Source of the DNA: Owenia fusiformis
Lineage: Eukaryota; Annelida; Polychaeta; Sabellida; Oweniidae
Assembly: GCA_903813345.2 (NCBI GenBank)
Contig: CAIIXF020000006.1
Location: 932,001-996,000 of the forward strand
DNA length: 64,000 nt
Direction of reading: 5' to 3'
Below the pieces are notes generated by a model that saw only the letters and a program-made list of their open reading frames with translations, ran no database searches and was not told the origin of the DNA. The translations under genes were made by a program, and so were the position numbers. Of the stretch, positions 27,111 through 38,600 are shown one piece after another; position 1 is the stretch's first letter; each line of letters opens with the position of its first letter.

Positions 27111-27960
27111 TAAACTTCCATTTGCCTAGCCTATCAAGGTCGTCTATACATTAGCCAATATATTATATTTAGCCACTAAAATATTGTATCACTGTTTGAT
27201 CGTGGGATTTTTTGCAAAAAATCGGCAAAAAATTAACCTTTTTAAAAAAATTTCAGCCATTTAATTAACATTAATTTGTCCATCTGTCTCGTAAAATCCT
27301 TGGACCTTGCCTTAAAACCTCTATCGATAGGATTCCAGTTTTAAGTTAGTTTTGTTCAACATCAATACAAAAAACTCTCCTATGACTCCTGGTTCAAAAG
27401 CTCGCCTATTGGTCGACATTTTTGTCTCGTGGAATTCACTTTTGGCCCATTCCCTAACTTTACAAATAATTCCACGTGTCCTGCATTGTAAAAAGCCATG
27501 CCATGTTAAGAGTAGCTATATAAAATAATTTTGTTACAAAAAGCTGGCAAAAAATTATCCGTTTTTTATTTGTTGTCATTTTAGCCATCATTCACTTTTG
27601 AGCAACACCATGTGAGCCAAGTATCCACGGTACTATTTTTTTCTTTAGGGGGAAGGGCAGAATATTTAAAGATGTCATTTTAAAAGCAAAAAAGGCTCCA
27701 AAACGTAATAAAATATGTAGTTTGGATGTTCATTTATGTCTGTGAATTATATTTTATACCACAAACACTTATAAATACCTGAAATTTGCAATAAAAGTGC
27801 CCAAATATTGTTGTTTCGAAATTCCCCATTTTTCCTGTATCGCGGTAGTCACGTGACCCTTACGCGGAGCAGGCAATGCCTAGTATTACAGATATTACAG
27901 TACATATTTCAACATGTTCAATATGGCAAACATCAGCGATTCTGACTCCCGGGTTCTAGG
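27111..27960. other. AT-rich spacer, nothing recognised
   Basis: No gene, RNA gene or bounded repeat is supported here. It ends at the TATA-like box upstream of the decayed ORF at 28036. Confidence 0.45.
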
Positions 27961-27966
27961 AAATGG

Positions 27967-27978
27967 CTATATATAAAT
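27967..27978 (+). promoter_or_regulatory. TATA-box-like motif
   Basis: GGCTATATATAAATCGG is a close match to a TATA box. It lies about 60 nt upstream of the ATG of the broken ORF at 28036, a plausible core-promoter spacing. It could have arisen by chance in AT-rich sequence. Confidence 0.35.
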
Positions 27979-28035
27979 CGGCGAGAGGGTGTTATTTAAG
28001 GAGGACAATTTAAGGAGGGGAAATATGTCCAAGTA

Positions 28036-28600
28036 TGCCAGTAAAAGAGCAGATATGGACTTTAGACAAGTACTATGACGGAGAATCAACTAAAAAATGT
28101 GCGTTCTGGAATGAAGACCCGTTGCCATTGACTGAGAATCCCAGCGATCCTATAATCCTACTCAGTTTGAATTTAGACGCGGAAAACAGGTTATGAAAAC
28201 GGGCTCTCTGCAAAGTTATCAAATTTAGAAAATATGGATCTTGTTTTTGAGTGGCTTAACAAGCATTCGGATACAAGACTTGGCGCTATCTCTTGTCAAA
28301 TACACGCAGACTTGCAGTAAATTGGCCATTGCAAATTGCAAAATCAGATCGTCAAATTAATCGCTTCGTTTTTAAACGTATACTTCATATCTTCATCCAA
28401 AACTTTAGGATTCGATAGAGATAAGTTAAAACTTGTACAGGAAGAAATGGGAGATCCTACCTTAATTTAGAATCGCTGATTTCTCTGGACAAATTCCGAG
28501 AAGAAATTGTTCAACATCGCGATCAGCTCAGACTAAACTTACATGTCGTGCATGTCACTCTGAACTCACGTGATAAAATACGGCATTTTGATTGGTTACT
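28036..28600 (+). pseudogene. Decayed ORF of unknown family
   Basis: An ATG at 28036 opens a frame of about 55 residues starting MPVKEQIWTLDKYYDGES, with ordinary protein-like composition, ending at TGA near 28194. A second frame then carries on with protein-like sequence (SNLENMDLVFEWLNKHSD) to a stop near 28320. Further fragments occur in shifted frames around 28420-28600 (LGFDRDKLKLVQEE, ISLDKFREEIVQHRDQ). Frame changes with coherent sequence on each side suggest an intronless coding sequence or retrocopy broken by indels. I do not recognise the family, and no splice sites clearly repair the frame. Confidence 0.35.
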
Positions 28601-29500
28601 ACTCGTGTTGTCATGACGCGAAAAACAATAGTAAACACTGAATATGTTAATGAACTGTCATATATGGAGCAATTGTCTTTCTGATTGGTTAACTTTACAC
28701 GCCTCCTAAATGAATATAGTAGTCGTAGTAAATGATTCATTGATAACCCTGAAAGTGGGCGTGACCAGCTTTATTTTGACACCAAATTCAAGATGTTTCA
28801 AATAAAAATGGCCCCGCAAGACGAGGTTGAAATATCGGCAGTTTGATACTGATATGGTCTACGATAGATCAAAATTGACTGCCCCGCGTCATATGTCACG
28901 TGAGCCTATATTTGTTGAAAAATGAAAGAGATAGTGACACTTTTTAATCTTAAGTTAATACCAATATTACAAACACATATCTATTTTTTTTATTAAATAT
29001 TTATTTCTTCATTATACATACATTTGTTTTACACTGCATTGATTTATTTTTGCAAAACCTTTGCTATTAGATCTTTAAATAACACACTTCGAGAATATAC
29101 TAGAATAGTACCACATTAACCACAGCTTCCTTTCCTCCAAGTAGATCTCCCAAATAGATAGTTCGTTATGTTTTATGTTATCATTAAGTTTCATGTCATC
29201 ATTATCATTAAATTAAGTCAATAGGCAGCTATCATCTGTCACAGTCTGTACTAAATATTGACATAAACAATATTGACACAAAAAGCAGAAGTCAATATGC
29301 CATGGTATATAATACACAATTACATATAAAATTGCAACGAGAAGTATAACGTATTCGGGAGAAACTGTGGGGAAAATATACCTAAAATGCTGAGGGCGTT
29401 ATACTTCATAGCACTTCTCTACCATGGATCGATGACAGTAGAGTGTTTGGAGAAAAATGGAGTAAAATGTAAGTTTGCAAATGTTGACAGTACAATGTAA
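28601..29500. other. AT-rich spacer, nothing recognised
   Basis: No coding exon or clear transposon end is supported. Two CACGTGA motifs (near 28568 and 28897) sit in repeat-like sequence. Confidence 0.4.
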
Positions 29501-29509
29501 AAACACCCT

Positions 29510-29640
29510 GTCCCTACACATAAACCTTTTTCAAAAAACGTTCATTTATTTGGATGAGGGGAAAACGTAAAAATGGATCATTGTGTTTGAGGATGTATTG
29601 CTCTTGATTATAATATATACATGTGTATCTCATACTTAAG
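29510..29640. repeat. Dispersed direct repeat, copy 1
   Basis: Contains CCTTTTTCAAAAAACGTTC, GAGGGGAAAACGTAAAAATG and GAGGATGTATTGCTCTT. The same order recurs, diverged, at 30128-30260. The pair brackets the palindrome at 29985-30115, suggesting long terminal or flanking repeats of one composite element. Confidence 0.65.
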
Positions 29641-29984
29641 TGGGTTTGGGGTAGATATCACTCGGGAATATATATCATATCTGAGGAGCGGGCAGGATAT
29701 ATTGTATATGTCCCGCTCCAGGCCAAATGCGGGTAGATATAATATATCCATCCCACTCCCGGGAATTTTTCAAAAGTTTAAAAAAGTTTAAATATCAAAA
29801 GTTTTAATTTTTTAATTTTGATTTTAAAATTTTAATTTTTTAAGTTTAAATGTTACAATTTCATTGTATTGAACAAAAAGAATATTACGAAAATGTTAAA
29901 TATAAATATCTTGTCATTTGAAAAAGGTGGAAAAGAATATATCTACCCTAAACCCACTCAAGTATGAGATACACCAGTTATGCA

Positions 29985-30115
29985 CGGTCGGTTTGGATAC
30001 ATGGAATATCCCTTGGGATATACAATACATCTTCCCTCGGTCACTTCGGTCCCTCGGGAAGATATGTTGTATATCCCTCGGGATATTCCCTGTATCCAAA
30101 ACCTCCCAGTGCATA
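29985..30115. repeat. Fold-back palindrome with CTCGGTCACTTCGGTCC centre
   Basis: The left arm contains GGATACATGGAATATCCC and ATACATCTTCCCTCGG. The right arm contains CCGAGGGA-type complements and GGATATTCCCTGTATCC. The symmetry explains why open frames appear on both strands here; none is considered coding. Confidence 0.8.
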
Positions 30116-30127
30116 ACCCCTATATAA

Positions 30128-30260
30128 GTCCCTGTACATTTAAACTTTTTTCAAAATACGTTCATTTACTTAGATGAGGGAAAACGTAAAAATAAATCAT
30201 TGTTTTTGAGGATGTATTGCTCTTCATTATAATATAAACACGTTTATCCCATACTTGGAC
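30128..30260. repeat. Dispersed direct repeat, copy 2
   Basis: Second copy of the block at 29510-29640, sharing GAGGATGTATTGCTCTT and TTATAATATA motifs with scattered changes. Confidence 0.65.
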
Positions 30261-30379
30261 GTGTTACAGGTACATAAAGCCGGTTTGTAAAAACTTATAT
30301 TTTCATCAGCGGGCAGATATAGCTTTACGTCCCGCTCCGAGCGGGCAGATATAGTATATCTGCCCGCTACGTCAGAATC

Positions 30380-31550
30380 ACTGTTCCCGTCGTATTGGTT
30401 CTTGGTTCTTTGTTTGTAACGCTCGCATACTGTAAACGACAATGGAGAAAAACGCAGGCAATCGCGATCTGTTTGATGCTTTAAAATAGGGAAGGAGCAG
30501 TATGCTGCGGAGGAGCTCCATAAACGTACCTCCGCACCCAATATTTAGAGGGGGCTCATATCTGAAGAACATTTCCGAATTTTTATAAAATCACACAGAT
30601 ACTGCCTGGCTTCCAAGATGCAAAAATAATTTGCATGGGTAGTGTATCTTGAACACCATTTTTTATGAATGCTGGGGACGCAGTATTAAAAGGATAGTCT
30701 CAAAATATATAGGTCTGGGAAATGTTTAAGGCATACTGCGTCGCTATAAAATGAATTGCACTACTATTTTCACAATTTTATTGATATTTGGTGTCAAATA
30801 CACATATCTTGGTATATTTGAAGTCCCAAAACGGCTTAGTTTCAGAAATATCCCAATTTTAAATTCAAAAATGACCGTTAGCTCCGCACCCTCCGCTCAT
30901 TTGCGCCGCACCCAATATTTCCCACAGGCTCTGTCTGCATAGGGTGAAATTGGGATTTTAAATTACCTTTTTTGGCAAAGTCAGTATCACAGTTATGATT
31001 CCGGCTTGACCCAAATCATAAATGTATACCGACTGTGCTTTTTGGTTATACTGGGTCTGCATAAAACACTCACACACTGACTACCGAGAAGTTTTTCACA
31101 TCTACGAATAGCCGAACACCATTTTATTAATATAACTTTTATCTACATTAATTTATTTGCTTATTATTCACCCATGTCAGAATTTTTATGTTAACACATA
31201 AATCTAACAGCCCAGGCTGTCAGTTGAGATTTTATTATTTATAATATCTTTATTTTCCCATTATTCATGGATCATTTTTCAACTTATAAACACATTAGAA
31301 AAGTGCATATTTTTACAAAGTACTGTAGTTATTTACATAATATAAACATTTTATGTCGAGCAATAAGCTTTTATACCTTGTATTGTAACTTTACATGCTG
31401 TAGTCATGTAAAATGTAACATTTAAATATTATAATATATTATTAATATATTATAATATAATGGTATATTATTCGGGGCACAGTTTTGGTTACTGATGATA
31501 TTTTGTTACTTGTACGTATGTCTTCATCAACGTTGCGATGGTCACATACT
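30380..31550. other. Spacer with a short duplicated motif, no gene supported
   Basis: Contains CCGCACCCAATATTT twice (near 30534 and 30907). Short open frames exist but have no splice context. No gene is called. Confidence 0.4.
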
Positions 31551-31948
31551 AAATCCACTGGTGATCCACTCGATTACGCTGGAACCGTTTCGGTAAAAAA
31601 ATGTCGGAACGTCGAAGGTACGATTTTTCTTTTTTCCTTATTTCGCACGTTGTAGGCAGAATTTCCACAACATTTTTATTACAAACGTGTATCAGTTACA
31701 TAAACGGTATTTCGAAAAACAGTTAAGATCTGCACTTTTAACCCCTACCGTTTATGTAACTTAAGTGAGGAATTAAATCGACGATTCTGTTGTCTTCTGA
31801 GCTATTTTTTCGAAAAAATACATTTTCTAAAACATATGATACTGATATACGTTTGTGAGAAAAAATGTCGTGGGGATTCTGCCTACGACGCGTGAAATAA
31901 GGAAAAAGAAAAATCGTACCATCGACGTTCCGGATCACCAGTGAAATC
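31551..31948. mobile_element. MITE, CACTGG family, copy 2, 5-bp target duplication
   Basis: The element at 31556-31943 starts CACTGGTGATCC and ends GGATCACCAGTG. It is flanked by AAATC on both sides (31551-31555 and 31944-31948). Inner arms contain GTCGAAGGTACGATTTTTC and its complement. The 388-bp element has no coding capacity. 5-bp duplications and CACTG-like ends recall Transib-type transposons, but this is not proven. Confidence 0.88.
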
Positions 31949-31988
31949 CCGCATGGTCATGCTTATTTTTAGTGTTTCTTTATTCTAG

Positions 31989-33577
31989 TGCAAAAACAAT
32001 TGGACAAGTTTATCCAGAAGTATAAAGATGCTATGTTGGTACAAGAATGTGCAAATAAAACGATGCAAAATTGGCCGAATTGTTCTGTGGCGGTGCAATT
32101 TTGGTCCAAAACTGCTATACTCGCACAAGTAGGGAGACCGAACATGTACGGACACACAGGTTAGAGGGAACTATTACTCCTACAAGATGGAATACATGTT
32201 CGTTCAGACAGTTATATTAAGGGAAAGCTATTTCCATTTTATCATATGCTGCTATTCTTTCTGCACGCTAATTGCAAAATTGAAGATACTGACATGATTA
32301 AATGAATAACACCGACCTACTTTCCATTCAAAATGGTCGCTCGTACAGCTTCTTTTAGCATTAAGGTTGTCTTGCTTCAACACTGTGGACCCCTGCCTAT
32401 CTAGCTTCACTAACACATCGATGCATCACTATCCTACGCGCAGAGTCTATAGTTATGAACGAAATTCATTGTAAACTGAGTGTGAATATGAAGCTCTCTT
32501 TTAAGAAGCAAAGTCAAACGAATGCGTCAAACGAGTTGGCCCAGAACAAGTATCGATGATTCAAAAGATTTAAACATTTTCCTGGCCACGAAACTGAGAA
32601 TAAAAGAAAGCGCGACTCCGATAATCAAGGTTACAGACTTGTCAAATTCCCTTTAAAATTACGGTAGATTTCAGCAAAAATACGGTATTTCACTGCCATT
32701 TCTACAGGAAAAACTAGATTCAAAAAGAAAAATACAGTAGATTTTAATAAAAAAAAATACGGGAAAATACGGTACGGTAGTTGTTAGTTTTTATTAACAA
32801 GCAAAGATTCTACGGTAGAATTCCTGTAAAAACACGGTAGCACTGGACCGGACCAAGAACGAAACGGACCATTTGGTAACAAAATGTCGGAACCTCGAAG
32901 GTACGATTTTTTTCTTTTTTCCTTATTTCACGCGTTGTGGGCAGCATTCCCAAGACATTTTTATCACAAACATATGTCAATATCATGTGTCTAAGAAAAT
33001 GTACATGTTTGCGAACAAATAGTTCAGAAGACAACAGAATTGTCTATTCAATACCTCACTATTGTTACGTAAACGGAATGGGTTAGAAGTGCAGATCTTT
33101 TAACCGTTTTTGAAGTTTGTGATAAAAATGTCGTAGAAATTCTGCCTACAACGCGGGAAATGAGAAAAAAGAAAAATCGTACCTTCGAGGTTCCGATATA
33201 TATCTTGTTATCGAAACGGACCGTTTCGGTAACCAGCGTAATCGAGTGGAGTACCAGTGGGTAGGTTGGCAGGTCTGAGATTGTATTCATTCAGTAGTAA
33301 TCGTCCATTGTGCAAAATATTCAATCCGATTGGTCTTTCGGCTACACGTCGCCGGCTAACAATCTTCTTGTGTTGTTGTATTAGGTTGCTTACGGTTGAT
33401 TTTCTTATACTAAATGCATTTACCAGGGATACAAACATGGATTGAAAACTTTAAGACGACATACCCTGACGCCTACATGATCATTGATTGGGAACGTGTT
33501 ACCGGAACAAAGAATACTGCAGTTGGGTTTGGCCTGTGCAATGCAATTTCAATGATAGAACCACTCGGTCCATTTAG
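31989..33577 (+). CDS. Two candidate exons of an unrecognised gene (partial)
   Basis: Exon A, 31989-32159, follows a good acceptor (TTTATTCTAG), is open throughout in one frame and ends ACA G|GTTAGA. Exon B, 33427-33577, follows CATTTACCAG and ends TTT AG|GTAATT. A ends in phase 1 and B starts with two bases, so they join in frame across ...MYGHTG / IQTWIENFK..., giving about 105 residues (IDWERVTGTKNTAVGFGL is typical of B). Further on, 33736-33811 holds another protein-like frame (EDGDWKFQYFAVLDDGD), but its phase does not match the donor of B. MITE copies lie just before A and between A and B. The product is not recognised. It could be a real gene missing its ends, or a decayed one. Confidence 0.35.
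32430..32535. mobile_element. Degenerate copy of the TACCCT MITE family
   Basis: Contains GCGCAGAGTCTATAGTT at one side and GAAGCTCTCTTTTAAGAAGC with CAAACGAATGCG at the other. These match the two ends of the family in the orientation of the copy at 36058. The termini and target duplication are eroded. Confidence 0.7.
32836..33264. mobile_element. MITE, CACTGG family, copy 3, 5-bp target duplication
   Basis: The element at 32841-33259 starts CACTGGACC and ends GGTACTCCACTCG-type complement with CCAGTG. It is flanked by a perfect GGTAG duplication (32836-32840 and 33260-33264). It shares arms with copies 1 and 2. The reverse-complement arms produce spurious minus-strand frames. Confidence 0.9.
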
Positions 33578-33859
33578 GTAATTCATTGTGTTATCGTTCA
33601 TGTACAGAATGCATTTTTCTTTGATGTATTGAAGTTTCATTGGTGAATTCACAATGCAAAACCATTTGCATTTTGAATGGGATAATTGTCTTCATGATTA
33701 TTTTACAAGTGGTGTTTAATTTATGGAACACTCATCTATTTCTGCAAAGAAGATGGAGACTGGAAATTTCAATACTTTGCTGTACTGGACGACGGGGATC
33801 AAATAAGAGGAAGAAAACCTTAAAAGAACTAGGAACTGAGTTTGTCGGGAACTGACCTC

Positions 33860-34335
33860 TGATAACCAATAATCTTATGATAAATAATAGAGAATTAAAA
33901 TCGGACATTTTGAAATTAAGTTTTGCTATAAAGCTAAAAATATAACTAACAATCTCATCAAGTTGTAGTTGACAACATTGATGTTGATAAAGAAATATTC
34001 ATCACAGTGGAAATGAAAGTAATAGCTAATTCAAGTGTTTCTTTTTCTTCCTCTTACTCTCTCACATGATGAAATAATATTTAAAGTGGCACCAAGAATA
34101 CATAAAAAATAAAATGTTGGCACTTGTGGTGCATGTTGAAGGATGCTTAATTTTTCCAATAATACATATAGGATTCCTTTATGGAGGAGTAGTCTTAAGG
34201 AGTTTTATTTTATTTTTTGCAAACGATTTATTGTTTAGGGATGAGTTTTTCTTGGGTGATGGTCTGCGGCGCTTTGCTGGGGATAAATATCTGACGAAAA
34301 AGTTCTTTTGGTTGATGGTTTTCAATCGTGGTTTG
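33860..34335. other. Spacer, no gene supported
   Basis: AT-rich. An open frame at 34114-34368 runs into the 53-bp minisatellite and has no splice or codon evidence. Confidence 0.4.
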
Positions 34336-34338
34336 GGC

Positions 34339-34838
34339 ATAAGTTATCTGAGAAATAGGTTATCTTGAGTGATGGGTTGCCTTGTTTTGGGGATAAGTTA
34401 TCTGAGAAATAGGTTATCTTGAGTGATGGGTTGCCTTGTTTGGGGATAAGTTATCTGAGAAATAGGTTATCTTGAGTGATGGGTTGCCTTGTTTGGGGAT
34501 AAGTTATCTGAGAAATAGGTTATCTTGAGTGATGGGTTGCCTTGTTTGGGGATAAGTTATCTGAGAAATAGGTTATCTTGAGTGATGGGTTGCCTTGTTT
34601 GGGGATAAGTTATCTGAGAAATAGGTTATCTTGAGTGATGGGTTGCCTTGTTTTGGGGATAAGTTATCTGAGAAATAGGTTATCTTGAGTGATGGGTTGC
34701 CTTGTTTGGGGATAAGTTATCTGAGAAATAGGTTATCTTGAGTGATGGGTTGCCTTGTTTGGGGATACGTTATCTGAGAAATAGGTTATCTTGAGTGATG
34801 GGTTGCCTTGTTTGGGGATAAGTTATCTAGAGATGAGT
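34339..34838. repeat. 53-bp minisatellite, about 10 copies
   Basis: Unit starts GATAAGTTATCTGAGAAATA and ends GGGTTGCCTTGTTTGGG. Copies begin near 34339, 34392, 34445, 34498, 34551, 34604, 34658, 34711, 34764 and 34817. Near identity between copies indicates recent expansion or homogenisation. Two copies carry one extra T in the TTTT run. Confidence 0.95.
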
Positions 34839-34961
34839 TCTCGAGTGAAAGAATCAGGGGATAAAAACGCCTCCAGTATTTTCGTCAGGTACAACTGGAA
34901 ATACTGGACCCAGACCTCCATCTTTTGATCCAGAGAGAGGTAGGTGTAATTTTACTCGGTA

Positions 34962-35022
34962 GCCTGTGATCGTTTTACAGTGTGTCTTTACGCCTGTGAT
35001 CGTTTTACAGTGTGTCTTTACC
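34962..35022. repeat. Two-copy tandem duplication, about 30 bp
   Basis: GCCTGTGATCGTTTTACAG followed by TGTGTCTTTAC occurs twice in direct succession and identically. Confidence 0.9.
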
Positions 35023-35648
35023 TAAAAACAGGCTCATCAGATTCCCAGTACATTGAGGAACATCCAATTCTTATAAAATGACAACTATCCATCTAGTTCT
35101 TCTGTAATGTGGGGTTAAGCACAGAAATATTTGATTTTTTTTCAGGAAATACACGAATCGAATTATATTTATTTTTATTTACCATTTCATTGACAAGATA
35201 AGCAAAGGAGGAGGGAAAGTATCGCAACAGATTTCGGACAGTCATATGTTCGATTTTGGCTATTTTCTGAGGATTTAAACAGATGCATATGCTTCACCAA
35301 TGCATTACGTCCAGGAAAAGCACTCCTAGAGATGATAAAATAATTTCACAAACGGCAGATAAGAGGGGCTCTGGCATATACCAGAATGCAACTAAAAAGA
35401 AGCTAGAAGCTTTCACATTGAGCACCACAAACTTGTTTCAGCTTTGAAAAAATACAAAAAGCCGACTGCATATGAGAAATCATTGCGTTCTATTTACATT
35501 AGTTCCTTTCTAGTTGAAAACAAAAAGATGCGATGAGTATCGTAATATAAATCGATTTTAAAAGGGTCTAGAAATTGGAATGTATGTATGATTTAAAGAT
35601 TCTCGAACTCTTCTCCAGTCTTCACCACGAAGATTAAATCATAACTGC

Positions 35649-35654
35649 TTTATT
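35649..35654 (-). terminator. Poly(A) signal of the Reeler-domain gene
   Basis: AATAAA on the minus strand starts 4 nt after the stop codon at 35659-35661. The 3' untranslated region would therefore be very short. Confidence 0.6.
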
Positions 35655-35658
35655 CAGT

Positions 35659-38600
35659 TCAGAATATGAGAATCATAGTTATGACAGGAAGCCCAAGCAA
35701 CGCCGTTGCTATTCTCAACATCCCAGCAGACCCTGAAAACAATATTTAACAAAATATAATATAATATGATCACATGTAATTTTAGTGAATCAATATCAAC
35801 AGGATTGAGTGCAATGATATCACATCGATGTCACAACCACGAGCCTGTTTATAACATGAACATCGAAATATCCTATGCTCAATGGTTCTTTTCACTCAGG
35901 CATTCTTTCCAAAACTTTGCATTCCCACTGCGCGGTCATGCAGAGATTTGAAAATAATACCTTCAGAGGAATGATTCAGTCTACAATGCTCTGAGTCCAG
36001 GGCAAAAATAAGAAATTGGGAGACCATTGTCACGGGTTACTAGAGTATCCGCGTATATACCCTGCGTGCAGAGTCTAGTTAAACTACACTCTGCCTAGCA
36101 GAGACCATATTACAGTTTAGTAGCCCCGCCCCACGACGGGTACTGGCGACAGTTTGGGTAAATCACTTTTGACCTATTGATCTACGCGCTGACCTTCCAC
36201 CAATCAGCGAGCTTGAAGAAACATACGCCAAATGCGTTCTAATTAAATATGCGCATGTCATTGGTCAATTCCGGGCTCAACGATGGCGTCAGAAGGAATG
36301 ACCATATAAAGAACGTCGGTCAAATTTGGCCGACGAACACTGATTGGCGCGGTGAGTTCACAGGTTTATTTTAGTTTGAAAGAGTGAAGACGAAGCTCTC
36401 TTTTAAGAAGTGAAGTCAAACGAATGCAAAGGGTACCGCGTATATTGAGTATGACCGGTTCTAAGCTTACGAGTGTGACCGTATTTCTGTTCCTATAAAC
36501 AGACGAGGTGAGTACTTGCTTTTTATAAACACTTTCGAACGTTTTCTTTTTATCCAACTTGGTAAAATGAATGATACTTGCTATACTTATAATGCCAGGC
36601 ATATCACAAGGGGCCTTAATCAAGAGAAAACGTATTAATATTAGATTGAAGCCGTAAAATCCTAGTTTCCAGCATCTTTGATCAGTGCCGTTCTACTCCG
36701 AAGAGGATGACACATCTTATGTATAATATATAGCTAGATCTACGAATTAGTCATGAATATTTTAAATAATTTAGCCTGCTCTGTCCAAATATGATACATC
36801 TTTGAATTTTTTAGAATACGAATGTCACTGGTGCCCCATTATTGGAGAATACGGTTGTGAAATGTCTTCCATGACATTTCACAAGCGTATCCTCTGGGAA
36901 AAGATAAATCCTTCTCTTGCTCACTCTACGGGGGATCATATAAACTGAGATTCAAGTTCAAGTTAGCCATAAAAAGGTTTGGGATTTGTTTTTTTCTACT
37001 GTGATATTAATGATTTGGCTCTAAGGCGAGAAATCTGTACTTTCTGATTGATATTCCATTATGAACAGCTACATTGCTAAAATAGCCATGTTTAACATTT
37101 TTTTGTTACATTACTATTAAATACAGCATAAACTATATTCAACAAACACAATTTCAAAAAGGATAATATAGAAGTTAACCTTTATTTTCCATTTTTAAGC
37201 AGCTGTGCCTCTCATGACTTTCCAAAACAGGTCATATTCGTAGCCTAAGAACCGGTCATACTCCATATACGTGGAAACTCTAGTAGCCCGTGATTGTGCA
37301 ATAATATATGGAAAAGTATATTTATAATGTACATGAATGACATTTGTATATTTCAGATTTTTTAGTTTTTTGTGCAATAAGCCTGTGCCGTCTTGTAATT
37401 TGAAGAATTTCAGCCATGTTAATCTTATTGAAAATAACATGGCAGATATACAAGATATACAAATGTCATTCATGTACATTATGAATATACTTTTCGATAT
37501 ATTATTGCACAATGGTCTCCCAATTTCTTATTTTTGCCGTTCTACTAACGAAATGAAGCAGTGAAATGGACTCTAGTCAATATTGATTACTTAAAAATGT
37601 AGTGCTCAATTCCAGTAGGCTGCCATCTTTTAAGATTTCACCAAGGAAGTGATGTCATCGACTCTCAACTTTGCATATAGCATTAGAAAAGGAGCTATTA
37701 AGAATAACAAAACCAGCAGAATATTTTTTCAATTTGGTCTATGATTTAAATCCTTCTGAAAATATCTTCTTTAATTCTAAGTTGACAAGCCCTGAAAATA
37801 TTTTTCCACAGAAGATAAGGGGTTCTTCTCTAGAAGTGATTTTGTGCTACTTTCCTATACTGTAATGGGCAAGGTTATGACAGGTGAGAGTTGATGACAT
37901 TTCCTGAATGAAATCTTAAAAGATGGTAGCTTACTGGAAATGAGTACTACATTTTTAAATGATCAATATTGACCATATCAAAACATTTTCACGTGTTTTG
38001 CTAAATATGTAAAGTGTATAAATGATTATAGCTTCCATATCAGGAGAGAAATAGTCTGACAAGGAATTTCCCTTTAAATTAAGGAATAAAGACCGAGATT
38101 TTATGATTTATGGCGTAATATATGACCGAAAATTTTATTCTGCTCATTGTTAGAAGACCGAAATCGCGTAGCGATTGAGGTCTTTGGCAATGGCCAGAAT
38201 AAAATTTAAGGTCATATATTTGACATAAATCATAAAATCGAGGTCTTTGTTACGATTCTAATATGATAAACAGACAAAAAAGATAACTTTTTGCATTCTT
38301 GAATTTTAGTGGTCATACATACTCCAATATAGACCAGTAAATCAATTGTTCTAGCTATTGTGACAACACGTATCATATAAGAATCCTAAGTAAAATATAT
38401 TCATTGTACGTAGAATTGCATTTGTATTTATACCCTTTGCAAGACTTGGATAATTCTGTATTCTTTTAAACACCGTGTTATGATTGGCTGGAATTTGAGA
38501 TATCATGTCGAGCCATATGTGAAAAAGTATTAATTGCACTTTCGTTGTTTCAGTGTGTTTCTTCATTGGTCGATAATAGGTGGTAGAAATTCAATGGCCT

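Noticed and set aside
29914-30177. Three open frames on both strands
   Set aside because: They arise from the fold-back palindrome, whose arms mirror any stop-free frame.
33208-33438. Minus-strand frame resembling a helix-turn-helix (SIRKSTVSNLIQQHKK)
   Set aside because: It starts within a MITE arm and overlaps the acceptor region of a better plus-strand exon. The resemblance is weak.
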